A stretch of DNA of 64,000 nucleotides from Pristionchus mayeri (Eukaryota; Nematoda; Chromadorea; Rhabditida; Neodiplogasteridae). Positions 38,926 to 48,180 of this stretch are shown here, one piece after another (within the stretch, counting starts at the first letter, position 1; every line of letters begins with the position of its first letter). The notes beneath the pieces are model-generated. The model was not told where the DNA came from and searched no databases. It saw nothing but the letters and a program-made list of their open reading frames with translations. A program made the translations under genes and the position numbers. The DNA is taken from contig BTRK01000002.1 in assembly GCA_036245805.1 (NCBI GenBank), forward strand, positions 8,552,689 to 8,616,688. The letters run 5' to 3'.

Positions 38926-40953
38926 TTATTTATCCATGGTCAAGGTCTGGGCCTGCTGGAAAATGCTCTTCTTCCAAGCAACGGGGTCTCTTCTACACAC
39001 GCTATCCCAGTTCGGTCCTAGTTGTTGCACGATTTCGTCCATCCATCTCGTCCGTGGTCTTCCAATTGGACGGACTCGATCGTATGGAGTCCATTCCATC
39101 ACTCGTTTAGTACATCGGTCGTCATTCAGCAATGCTATTCTTGCTGCCCAGTTCCACTTTCTCTGCATAGCTTGCACTCTAATGTCCGGGATTGGCACTT
39201 TCTGAGACAGCCATACATTGGTTCGACGATCCAACCTTGTAACACCGCACATTTTTATCATCATACTTTGTTGTACTACTATGAGTCGATTGGTAATCTT
39301 TTTGGTCGGGCTCCATAGTTCACTTCCGTATAAAAGTGCTGGTACTACGCACATTCTGTAGACTCTGGCCTTGAGACCCATTTCTATCTTTCTGTTGGTT
39401 AAGAATTCATTAAATCGATTAAATCCTCTCCAAGCACTTCCGATCCGGCGATTTATTTCAAGCATGAGATTTTGATCGAATGAAACCCTTGTTTCAAGAT
39501 ATACAAAGGAATCGACGTAAGTCAAAGGTTGTCGGTCAGCAAATAATTGTGTTTGTTTTCGATTGCACATAACGACAGTCTTCTTTTTGTTTAAAATCAG
39601 GCCCACCTTCTTGATTGCGGAACAAAGATCGTCAATCATCGTTTGTACTTCGTTTGGGGAATGTGAGATTAATACTACATCATCTGCATAGCGAAGGTGA
39701 CTCAGTCTTCTTCCATCGATATTGATTCCATACTCCTCCCAATTCATCGCACTCAGACAATCCTCGATTACCGCGTTAAACAGATGAGGAGAGAGCGGGT
39801 CGCCTTGTCGGACACCTCTGGCTACATTGATAGGGACTTTATCTTGTCCCAAACGTACGAATACTTGGCCTTTATCGTATGCGTTCCTTATAACATTCAC
39901 AATTTCAGAATGCACTTCTTGATTCGTTAACGCTTGCCACACTGCTCCAAATTCTATGCTATCAAAGGCTTTTGCGTAATCTATGAAGACCAGAATGCAT
40001 GGAAAATCATATTCCACTGAGTGGCTTATGAGTTCACTGATTGCAAACGAGTGGTCTAGTGTAGAAAAGTTTCTCCTGAATCCAGCTTGCTCGCTTGGTT
40101 GGTGGGCGTTGAGAGTTCGTTCTATCCTTGTGTCGATCGTGGACGTAAACACTTTGTAGATGAGATTGAGTAAGGCGATTGGCCGGTAGTTTGTTATGTC
40201 CAGCATGTTTCCCTTCTTGAATATGAGTGAAATGAAAGAATTCGAGAGACTGTCCGGAATCTCTCCTTGGGCTATCCACTGGTTGAACAATTCGGCTAAA
40301 GGTTCCAAGAGCACATTTAAGCCACTCTTTAGCATCTCCGCATTAATTCGATCAGGTCCAGGTGATTTTCCGTTTTTCAGTTTCTTCACTGCATTTTTAA
40401 CTTCACTTTTCAATATCGGGAGAAAAGAATCAGTTGAACAAGATTTATCTCTCGGCGGTCTTTGATTGCTCACAAATAATCCATCATAAAAGCCTTTCAC
40501 GACACATTTCATATCATTCTTGGAGTAGGCAATGCTTCCATCGGGCTTTTCCAATTGATTCACTTGAGTGTTTCCTATCTGCGACGATCGTAGAGCTCTT
40601 CGTGTACTATGCCCGTATCGGACTGCTTCGCGCACTACCTCCAAGTGTCGCTTTCGCAGATCTTCTGCTATTGAGAATCGTAAAAATTTACTTGTTTGGC
40701 AATATTGAATTCGATTCAGTACGTTGGCTCCGCTATCTCGCAAACGTTCAAATAATTCCTCAGTGTTCTTAGAGAACCTCGGGTCTCTTTGTCTCGGCAT
40801 CATTGATTCTTTAGCCAATTCCCCCATCGCGATTGATAGTTTCTTATAAGAGGAAAACTCAGCTTTTGATTTCAAATGAATTTTGCTTTGAAACAATAGA
40901 CGGTCAAATTGCATTGGAGGACGAGGCTGTTTGTAATATTTTCTTGACTTCAA
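38926..40953 (-). CDS. reverse transcriptase, RTE-type
   Basis: 675-residue open frame. RT motifs in order: NYRPIALLNLIYKVFTSTI, LVFIDYAKAFDSIEFGAVW (motif A Asp), GVRQGDPLSPHLFNAVIE (motif B), LRYADDVVLISHSPNEVQ (catalytic YADD), then thumb/C-terminal sequence PALLYGSELWSPTKK and WMDEIVQQLGPNW. This makes target-primed cDNA from the element's own RNA. The natural protein would start further upstream with an endonuclease. That part is in a different frame (40904-41238), so a one-base frameshift near 40950 separates them and the M at 40953 is unlikely to be the real start. The element is probably not autonomous. Confidence 0.9.
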   Translation of the reverse strand: MKSRKYYKQPRPPMQFDRLLFQSKIHLKSKAEFSSYKKLSIAMGELAKESMMPRQRDPRFSKNTEELFERLRDSGANVLNRIQYCQTSKFLRFSIAEDLRKRHLEVVREAVRYGHSTRRALRSSQIGNTQVNQLEKPDGSIAYSKNDMKCVVKGFYDGLFVSNQRPPRDKSCSTDSFLPILKSEVKNAVKKLKNGKSPGPDRINAEMLKSGLNVLLEPLAELFNQWIAQGEIPDSLSNSFISLIFKKGNMLDITNYRPIALLNLIYKVFTSTIDTRIERTLNAHQPSEQAGFRRNFSTLDHSFAISELISHSVEYDFPCILVFIDYAKAFDSIEFGAVWQALTNQEVHSEIVNVIRNAYDKGQVFVRLGQDKVPINVARGVRQGDPLSPHLFNAVIEDCLSAMNWEEYGINIDGRRLSHLRYADDVVLISHSPNEVQTMIDDLCSAIKKVGLILNKKKTVVMCNRKQTQLFADRQPLTYVDSFVYLETRVSFDQNLMLEINRRIGSAWRGFNRFNEFLTNRKIEMGLKARVYRMCVVPALLYGSELWSPTKKITNRLIVVQQSMMIKMCGVTRLDRRTNVWLSQKVPIPDIRVQAMQRKWNWAARIALLNDDRCTKRVMEWTPYDRVRPIGRPRTRWMDEIVQQLGPNWDSVCRRDPVAWKKSIFQQAQTLTMDK

Positions 40954-41238
40954 TTTTCATTCGAGCCATAATTAATCGATGGTCTGTGGCAAAATTGAAT
41001 CGGCCAACAACACTGACGTCTTGAATTATTGACTTATCACGAGATAGAATATAGTCTATTTGGTTTCTTGTTTGCATATTCGGAGACAACCATGTCCATT
41101 TTCTTGATTCTCGCTTGTCGAATTGGGTGTTGTGCACGAATAATTTGGACTCTGTGCAGAAGTCGAATAAGATTTGGCCTCTTTCATTGCGATCTCCTGA
41201 ACCATGTCTTCCTACAAATCTTTCATCGTCTGATAATC
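40904..41238 (-). pseudogene. C-terminal remnant of APE-type endonuclease of the retrotransposon
   Basis: Encodes NERGQILFDFCTESKLFVHN, RKWTWLSPN, NQIDYILSRD and FATDHRLIMARMKIE, matching the end of RTE endonucleases (ID[Y]I and DHRL motifs). It is truncated at the 5' insertion boundary and frameshifted relative to the RT frame. Confidence 0.85.
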
Positions 41239-41245
41239 GTCCACT

Positions 41246-41485
41246 ACCGTATACCAATCAATAATTAGCATTGGGTCAACTACCGTATACCAATCGATAA
41301 TTAGCCATGGGTCACCTATTATTCCGTGGGTCAGATTTATGATTTTGACCTTTGATCTTTTAATTACCGTATACCAATCAATAATTAGCATTGTGACAAC
41401 TACCGTATACCAATCGATAATTAGCCATAGGTCACCAATTATTCCGTGGGTCAGATTTATGATTTTGACCATTGATCTTTGAATT
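41246..41485. repeat. two tandem 120-bp units of the Helitron
   Basis: Each unit begins ACCGTATACCAATCA, has a second internal ACCGTATACCAATCG, and ends ...ttgaattaccgt. Confidence 0.9.
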
Positions 41486-41489
41486 ACCG

Positions 41490-41953
41490 TTCTAGAATGT
41501 TCCAGAAAGTTCGAAAATATTCCAAAGCTTCTAGAATGTTCCAGAAAGTTCGAAAATATTCCAAAGCTTCTAGAATGTTCCAGAAAGTTCGAAAATGTTC
41601 CAAAGCTTCTAGAATGTTCCAGAAAGTTCAAAAATGTTCCAAAGCTTCTAGAATGTCCCAGACAGTTCGAAAATGTTCCAAAGCTTCTAGAATGTTCCAG
41701 AAAGTTCAAAAATGTTCCAAAGCTTCTAGAATGTCCCAGACAGTTCGAAAATTTTCCAAAGCTTCTAGAATGTTCCAGAAAGTTCGAAAATGTTCCAAAG
41801 CTTCTAGATTGTTCCAGAAAGTTCGAAAATGCTCCAATGCTTCTAGAATATTCCAGAGAGTTCGAAAATGTTCCAACGCTTCTAGAATGTTCCAGAAAGT
41901 TCGCAAATGCTCTAATGCTTCTAAAATGTCCAAGAGCATTCGAAAACGAGAGG
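41490..41953. promoter_or_regulatory. array of twelve 39-bp heat-shock-element units
   Basis: Every unit starts TTCTAGAA (at 41490, 41529, 41568 and so on every 39 bp; the 41802 and 41919 copies are altered). It continues TTCTAGAATGTTCCAGAAAG then TTC. That is five alternating nTTCn/nGAAn blocks, an extended heat-shock element to which an HSF-1 trimer would be expected to bind. The ORFs on both strands through the array are period-39 artefacts. The nearest host genes are about 3-5 kb away, so any regulatory effect is inference. Confidence 0.85.
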
Positions 41954-42930
41954 AAGAGAGGGAGAGAGGGAGAGAGGGAGAAAGAGGAAGAGAGGGAGAG
42001 AGGGAGAGAGGAAGAGAGCGGGAGAGGAGATAGAGGGTGGAAGAGAAGGAGAAAGGAGAGAGAAGGAGAGGGGGGAGGGAGAGAGGAAGATAGAGAAGGA
42101 GAGGGGGAGAGGGAGAGAGAGGGAGAGAGAAAGAGAGAAATAGAGAAGGAGAGAGAGGGAGAGAAGGAGAGAGGGAGAGACAGGAAGAGAGGGAGAGAAG
42201 GAGAGATAGGAAGAGAGGGAAATAAGGAGAGAAGCAGAGAAAGAGAGGGGGAGAGAGAGAAGGAGAAAGGGAGAGAGAGAGAAGGAGAAAGGGAGAGAGA
42301 GAAGGAGAAAGGAAGAGAGAGAGGGTGAGACAGAAGGAGAGGGGGAGGGAGAGGGGGTGAGATGGAGAAAGATGAATAGAGGAATAGAGGGAGAGAGGGA
42401 GAGAGGGAGAGAGGAGAGAGAGAGAGGGTGGAAGAGAAGGAGAAAGGAGAGAGAAGGAGAGAGAGAGAGGGAGAGATAGGGAGAGACGGAGAAAGGAGAG
42501 AGAGAAGGAGAAAGGGAGACAGAAGGAGAGGGGGGAGGGAGAGAGGAAGATAGAGAAGGAGGGGGGAGAGGGAGAATGAGGGAGAGAGAAGGAGAGAAAT
42601 AGAGAAGGAGAGAGAGGGAGAGAAGGAGAGAGGGAGAGATAGGAAGAGAGGGAGAGAAGGAGAGATAGGAAGAGAGGGAGAGAAGGAGAGAAGCAGAGTA
42701 AGAGAGAGGGAGAGAGAGAGAGATAGGGAGAGAGAGAGAAGGAGAAAGGGAGAGAGAGAAGGAGAAAGGGAGAGAGAGAAGGAGAAAGGGAGAGAGAGAA
42801 GGAGAAAGGGAGAGAGAGGGGGGGTTAGAGAGGAAGAGTGTTGGAGACATAGGGAGAGGGAGATAATTGGAGAGAGAGGGAGAGAGCGTCAGAGAGAGAG
42901 AAAGGGAGAAATGTTTAGGGAGTTTGAGAG
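41954..42930. repeat. GA-rich polypurine tract, about 1 kb
   Basis: Almost pure purine on the plus strand: (GAGAGG)n/(GAGGGA)n with higher-order duplications (gaaggagaaagggagagaga blocks). The 377-residue minus ORF of Ser/Pro/Leu is a repeat artefact. Confidence 0.95.
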
Positions 42931-42992
42931 AGAGATTTTGCATCCGAAAAAATAAAACGAAGGCTAAGAACACATCCCGGAACACGCCAGTC

Positions 42993-43020
42993 GATTGCGC
43001 GCGCCGAGGCGCGCGCGATC
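42993..43020. terminator. Helitron 3' terminal hairpin
   Basis: GATTGCGCGCGCC, two-base loop, GGCGCGCGCGATC: 13-bp stem with one G-T pair, two bases before CTGG. Confidence 0.75.
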
Positions 43021-43360
43021 GGCTGGTAAAATTATAATACATATTGAGAAACACACGAACTACTTAGTGAACTTACATAGGTACTCGCTATTTTTAATAT
43101 TGAGAGATGATACTACACTGCTAATCATTTCGGTGTCTGAGAAGAAGCTGCTACTGACTTTTGCTAGAAGTTATTTAAAATGCATTCACAATTTAATGAT
43201 CTACGAACCTTTCGTCTTGCATCATATATTTGATATATGATGTTGTATGCATTTTCGTTGAGCTCGTTGTCGCTCAATTCTTCATACTCATCACTCAGAA
43301 GTATGGAAACCTTAAAATATATTGTACCTATATTGTACCTGTTCTCCATTCATGCCACTG

Positions 43361-43615
43361 TTTAAAGGAGGAGTAAATGTAAAAGCGCTCCCTGTTGGAA
43401 TATGTTTCACCTAGGGACGCACTCTCTTCAAGTCGCGTGCTATCTCGCCCCTTTCCCTGAGCTTTCCCTGATCTGGCTCCCAGCCAACTAGCTATAACTC
43501 TGTTCGGAGCGGAGATATCAATTTGGAAATTTCGGAGCATCTTATAGTTGTGGAGCTCTAGGCAGTGCATATGATAGCTTCAAAAATTGAATTTTGAGTT
43601 TACTCCTCCTTTAAA
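43361..43615. mobile_element. TTAAAGGAGGAG MITE, copy 1
   Basis: 255 bp with inverted termini TTTAAAGGAGGAGTAAA / TTTACTCCTCCTTTAAA. The ends read as TTAA (probable target duplication) plus AGGAGGAG. The inner sequence (cgcgtgctatctcg, tagctataactctgttcgg) matches the copy at 55495-55746 in opposite orientation. Confidence 0.9.
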
Positions 43616-44077
43616 TACAACAGTATCTCAACAGCTTACTGCACAAATCCAATCCAAGTTTGATATGTCTGCTTCTATTCCAGTATTTGGCTTCTTATGT
43701 TTAAGTTTAAACGGACTTGAAGTTGGAAACATCTTGCGATCCAAGAATGTCCCCAACGAAACGTTTCTAGATATTCCTTCCCAGTTAACAGTTGGTGGGA
43801 ATTTTGAGCCGGATAAACTGCCTTGGACTGTAATTATTCGGAATTTCGTGAAAAAAATGCATCGTCTCATCTGCATTGTTCCACTCGTCTATATGTTCCC
43901 TAACCGATGATTTTGGAAGAAAATTTTGCGATTCAAACTCTCGAAGCAATTTCATCAAAAAAATTAAAAAAATGACGAAATAATTTTTAAAAAGCTTACC
44001 AAAACAACTTTCCGAATTCTACATTTCAATATGCAATTGAATCCTTCTGAGCAATAAGGAGTTTCAAAGCGCATATC
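43616..44077. other. no gene recognised
   Basis: The ORF at 43587-43910 and its reverse shadow have no family I recognise. No long repeat. Confidence 0.4.
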
Positions 44078-44998
44078 TTAAAGTAAATTATTTTGATTTA
44101 TTTCAGAAATGTAAAAACTACCTTTGCCATATACGTCCGTAAAAATGGAATAGTGGTCGTATTTATTATATATTGGCTGATGAACTTTCGCCGTTATGTT
44201 GGTTGTTGCAAGAATATAGTCAATTTTTGTGTATACAATTTTTGTGTGTAGTAATCTGTTAATACAACAAATTGCGATTTGAGAAAACAATACATACGTT
44301 GGAACAGTGCTCAACACGCGTATGCCAATCCGGATGAAGTTTGTCTTCCAAGGCGACAAAATTACTTTCCGTTTGACTACATACATCCGCAACAACGGGT
44401 ATGTGCAAGTTTAGGTCACCCGACACGATAACTGAAAATAAGTGATAATTTGAATCTCAATATTGATAGCTCACTCTTTAATTGTTTGAGGTCAGTTTCG
44501 AATTTGCTTCTCGTTTGATCATCTAGTCGCTTGAAATAGTCTCCAAGTGTATTCCTTATATCATTGAGGGCGTCTATCAAATTGTTTTTATTTGTGTCTC
44601 CCTTTCCAGCGTGATGAATATAGCAGCAAACGTGATGCACGTCCTCATCCGTATCGTGCACGGCTGCGATGGAATAGTGTCGATCTGAAAATATTGTATT
44701 TGATTTGTATTTCCATCACATCTGTATACTACCTCGATAAGTGTTTGTAATAGTGCACACGAATCGTTCTTGTTTGTGCATATCCATACGAACGAGAATG
44801 GCAGCTGCTCTCACCATTTTATTATTGGAACGAGATGGAATACTTATTCTAGGAAAAAATCGTTGTCATTGTATGTTGTTACATTGTTCACTCACGCCAG
44901 GACTGTATATCCAGGCTCTACTTCTGCGAATGTGACGAATTGACTATCTGTTTTACCCTGTATCTCATTGAGCTCCACAAAAACGGGTTTCCAATTGT
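44078..44998 (-). pseudogene. EEP-domain (endonuclease/exonuclease/phosphatase) gene, partial
   Basis: Minus exons with agreeing phases: 44998-44896 (NWKPVFVELNEIQGKT; ELNE holds the catalytic Glu typical of EEP enzymes), 44848-44733 (MVRAAAILVRMDMHKQERFV), 44684-44475 (HYSIAAVHDTDEDVHHV), 44431-44298 (IIVSGDLNLHIPVV, the GDLN motif). A last block near 44270-44078 gives KIDYILATTN...YDHYSIFTDV. The last acceptor gives a frame mismatch caused by a small duplication (acacaaaaattg) absent from the 14-kb copy, so the C-terminal part may be lost. The N-terminus upstream of 44998 is not found. Related to DNase I-like phosphodiesterases; substrate unknown. No linked reverse transcriptase. Confidence 0.6.
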
Positions 44999-45074
44999 CT
45001 GAAATGGTGCAAATCAATTTAACTGCAAATGTTTCCAATTGTCTGAAATGGTGCAAATCAATTTAACTGCAAAT
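44987..45074. repeat. two tandem 44-bp units
   Basis: gtttccaattgtctgaaatggtgc... is repeated exactly; it duplicates the acceptor region of the EEP exon. Confidence 0.85.
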
Positions 45075-45631
45075 GCAAATATAATGTCATCATGATTATC
45101 TTGTACCAAACACCAATCTCACATTTGAATTAAGCCAATATGTTCTGAGGTATGAGTGCTAATACTCGCATGACCATCAGAAGTATATTTAAGTATGTAT
45201 ATTGAGTGTATCTACCATTTTCAGACGCTTCGACATCCCCAAACCGCATTACGAAATCTATAGCTGTTTATCGATTCTTAGATCAACTTGCGCAAAAAAA
45301 GAAAAAAATCTCACTCTTTTAAGATAGCAGCACGTGTATTCACACTCAGGGTATTCCAGAATAGCTTTCGAATGAAATTCTACAAATTTTTAACCGGATT
45401 TGCGTAATCAAAATCACCGTAATATTGCTTACCTTGGAAATATTGGTATTATGGCCTTCTGAAAGTGCGTCATCGTTCGAGGAATGTTGTTTCGACAGAG
45501 TGATGTCTAAGAAATATTTGTTTACATGCACAATTCTATAGAATACAAAAACGGGTTAAAAATTATGAATGGTGCTAAAACGAAAACCGACTCATCTTTA
45601 TTTAGTTATTCATATAGTCCCAACCCAAACT
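45075..45631. other. no gene recognised
   Basis: AT-rich; only a short unassigned minus ORF (45346-45531). Confidence 0.4.
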
Positions 45632-46891
45632 CAGAATAAAATATACTTTTAAGTAGTCTTATAATTTCCTGAGCGCTTGAATTAAATGGACAATGGTGAT
45701 TGGCTAGAATTCGGAGCTAAATGGTATCTTAATAGCTTATAAGTTTTCGCAAAGAACAACATTTTTTTGGCTCTGTACGGCTATGGGGGAACATTGAGAT
45801 TATAGGAGACTAATGACCTTTTCTGCACGGATATGGGGGACCAGTGAGATTATGGGGGACTAATGACTTTTTCTGTACGGATATGGGGGACCAGTGAGAT
45901 TATGGGGGACTAATGTATTTTTGCAGTACGGATATGGGGGACTAATAAGATTATTGGGGACTAATGTTCCGATACGTTTCTTTGTATTCGACTTGTATTA
46001 CGCCACGTGTGTCTAAGGCTCTCTTCTGACGAATCTTCTATCAGTTGGATGACGTAACGCTCCCCGGCCTCATGTGGCACCGGTTGTCCTTTAGAGCACT
46101 CATCTTCCTCCAATGGATCCATCTGCTCCGGTTGATGATGATCTCGATAATGAGCATTAGAATTGATCAACAGCTGATGTTCTTCATGTCCTCCTCTCCT
46201 TGCGAGTATCTCCGGAAGGGTCCTCATGAGCTACCACTTGCTCAGTGTGTTCATCTTGATTTTGATCCTCGATATGCAGGTCAACATCCTCTTCATGATG
46301 ATGATCATCCTCACCATCGAGATCATCATCAACAAGAGCAGTTGGATCCATTGTGGGAAGATGGGTGCTCTAAAGGACAACCGGTGCCACATGAGGCCGG
46401 GGAGCGTTTCGTCAGCTAACTGATAGAATATTCATCTGAAGAGAGACTTAGACTCACGGTGACGTAATGCAAGTCGAATACAAAGAAACGTATCGGAACA
46501 TGGTATCATTATTCCCCAATAATCGTATTGGTCCCCCATATCCGTACAGCAAAAAGTCATTAGTCCCCCATAATCTCACTGGTCCCCCATATCCGTACAG
46601 AGAAAGTCATTAGTCCCCCATAATCTCATTGGTCCCCATATCCGTATAGAAAAAGTCATTAGTCCCCCATAATCTCACTGGTCCCCCATATCCGTACAGA
46701 AAAAGTCATTAGTCCCCCATAATCTCAATGTTCCCCCATAGCCGTACATAGCCAAAAAAATGTTGTTCTTTGCGAAAACTTATAAGCTATTAAGATACCA
46801 TTTAGCTCCGAATTCTAGCCAATCACCATTGTCCATTTAATTCAAGCGCTCACGAAATTATAAGACTACTTAAAAGTATATTTTATTCTGT
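45632..46891. repeat. 1.26-kb palindrome with gatatgggggac tandem blocks
   Basis: The ends CAGAATAAAATATACTTTTAAG / its complement and the arms pair almost to the centre (ggatcc at about 46115 and 46348). Each arm holds three to five units of about 60 bp containing gtacggatatgggggac and attatgggggactaatgac. The centre has imperfect gatgatgatcat repeats, which produce the ORFs on both strands. A lone remnant of the unit lies at 47338-47372. Confidence 0.9.
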
Positions 46892-46921
46892 ATATTTTAT
46901 TTAATTACCCAAGTTTGAGGC

Positions 46922-47251
46922 ATGGCTGCAACAGCTGAGAGAGGAACAGCGGCGATTAAGGCTTTTCGACGAATTCTTACGGAGCTTAGGAAGTCTGATA
47001 AGACATTCTCTACGAAGAGTCCTCAATACGAATACCTCAAGACGGAGATGCGAAATCACCAAACCACGCAGAGACTGTGGTCAAAGGCTACCAATGAGGT
47101 CGAATCTGTTGCTGACATGTACGCCCAATATTTGTCCAGTACTCGTCGACTACTCGAGCTTCAGAAGGAATTCAATGGAAGTGGCGAACGATCGATTGAA
47201 GACAGTGCTAACCTCGTCGGACTCAAGATCCCCAAGGAGTACCAGCACTAG
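46922..47251 (+). CDS. FMC1: FMC1 homologue (ATP synthase assembly factor)
   Basis: An intronless 109-residue protein, close to the 113 residues of human FMC1. C-terminal motif EFNGSGERSIEDSANLVGLK matches the family signature (E[F]..GERS[I/V]E[E/D]SA.LVGL[K]LP). The N-terminal helix FRRILTELRKSD also fits FRGLLRELR. FMC1 proteins act in mitochondria in assembly of the F1 sector of ATP synthase. Start: first ATG in frame, MAATAERGTA. The ATG is only 31 bp from the end of the upstream palindrome, and a 35-bp fragment of the same repeat follows the stop by about 90 bp, so promoter and 3' region are repeat-derived. Absence of introns could mean a retrocopy or simply a one-exon gene. Confidence 0.88.
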   Translation: MAATAERGTAAIKAFRRILTELRKSDKTFSTKSPQYEYLKTEMRNHQTTQRLWSKATNEVESVADMYAQYLSSTRRLLELQKEFNGSGERSIEDSANLVGLKIPKEYQH

Positions 47252-47337
47252 ATGAACAAATTCATTGAGTTCTCCTTAGATTTCTTCCACAGTTATGCAT
47301 TATTCTACTGTAGCACAGAAGTTCGATAAAAAGTACA

Positions 47338-47372
47338 TATAATCTCAATGTTCCCCCATATCCGTACAGAGC
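47338..47372 (+). repeat. remnant of the gatatgggggac repeat
   Basis: aatctcaatgttccccc... matches the outer unit of the 45632-46891 palindrome right arm. Confidence 0.8.
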
Positions 47373-47595
47373 CTTTTTTTTCTAGATTGAACAGGTGTGC
47401 GACTACCGCACAAATATATTAATTATTAATGCAATCAAAACATTGAATGACTGGGGACACCGAGAGTTATTGGCCTGCGCTGACCTGATTATTATACAAA
47501 AAACATATTTTGAAGGTAATACCAATTCTTTAAAAAATCGAACATCATCGAATTTTATCACCGATTGCTAGTTTTAAATGAGACCGACCAAAAAT

Positions 47596-47869
47596 TTAAG
47601 CCTGTATTTGCTGACCTTTAACCCTGCGCTCCATTTCCTCCATTTCATCCTTCGGAGGATGAAAATATCCTTTCACACAGTCGAACTGCTCACGATTAAG
47701 TCCTGAATAGTAAGCACAACTTGTTTTCAAAAACAATCTCATTCATCAAAACGTGCCTGACAATATTTAATTTGAAAATCACGAATAAACTTAATTTTGA
47801 ATTTCTGCGAACTCACCATGTCCCCCAGTTGTTTCACAGAAATGATCATACGAACCATATTCGTGCATT
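47596..47869 (-). CDS. small two-exon gene of unknown function
   Basis: Exon 47869-47817 (ATG at 47868) joins exon 47702-47596 through a gtgagt...tcag intron with matching phase. The 53-residue product reads MHEYGSYDHFCETTGGHG, LNREQFDCVKGYFHPPKDEM, EEMERRVKGQQIQA. I do not recognise the family. A related piece (SLDHFCAETG) lies at 32803-32858. The 5' flank (about 48020-48060, agtgagcgaagcgagag) resembles 33870-33900 near that relic, so both seem to come from one duplicated unit. More upstream exons may exist. Confidence 0.45.
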
Positions 47870-48180
47870 CTGCAAAACTGAATAATACTTATGCAAAATA
47901 TGCAAACACAATGGTACGCTTACGCAGAGAGATGGTTCCAAATGGGGATTAGTTGCAGTTTTTGGGTCTGAAATTGTAATTAAAAATGAACAAGCGGCAC
48001 AATGGATAATAGCATAGTTCCAAAGTGAGCGAAGCGAGAGGAATTACAGCGTCCGTCCAATTGTATCGCCATTTGAGCTAGGTGTGTCGTGTGATTGCTC
48101 ATAAGCGAAGAAACAGAATAGAACATGACATTGTGTTTTTCCCATTTGTAAAATACGCAGAAAAATCCGAAGAAGCCTTA

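Larger units (their letters stand above)
38912..41238 (-). mobile_element. 5'-truncated RTE-type non-LTR retrotransposon
   Basis: Flanked by the identical 14-bp target duplication GTCCACTACCGTAT (38898-38911 and 41239-41252). The 3' end, read on the minus strand, finishes in an (ATAATG)n-like tail typical of RTE clade elements. Most of the endonuclease domain is missing at the 5' side. The host site lies inside the Helitron, so it inserted after the Helitron. The intact duplication suggests a fairly recent event. Confidence 0.9.
38810..43026. mobile_element. non-autonomous Helitron with heat-shock-element array
   Basis: The left end TCTATATATAAAGC is preceded by A (38809). The right end CTGG (43023-43026) is followed by T and preceded 2 bases upstream by a 13-bp GC hairpin. 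TC...CTRR with a 3' hairpin and insertion between A and T is the Helitron signature. Internal parts in order: two 120-bp repeats, twelve 39-bp heat-shock-element units, and about 1 kb of GA repeat. No Rep/helicase is present. Without the nested retrotransposon it is about 1.88 kb. Spread of HSEs by Helitrons is known in Caenorhabditis; family identity here is inference. Confidence 0.75.

Noticed and set aside
41479..42033. Long ORFs on both strands through the 39-bp array
   Set aside because: The period is a multiple of three, so frames stay open; the DNA-level HSE pattern explains the conservation.
41921..43054. 377-codon minus ORF rich in Ser, Pro and Leu
   Set aside because: It is the complement of the GA repeat; all three frames are open in simple sequence, with no start context or domain.
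45961..46419. Opposing ORFs with HDEDD/HH-rich peptides
   Set aside because: They are mirror readings of the palindrome centre and its gatgatgat repeats.
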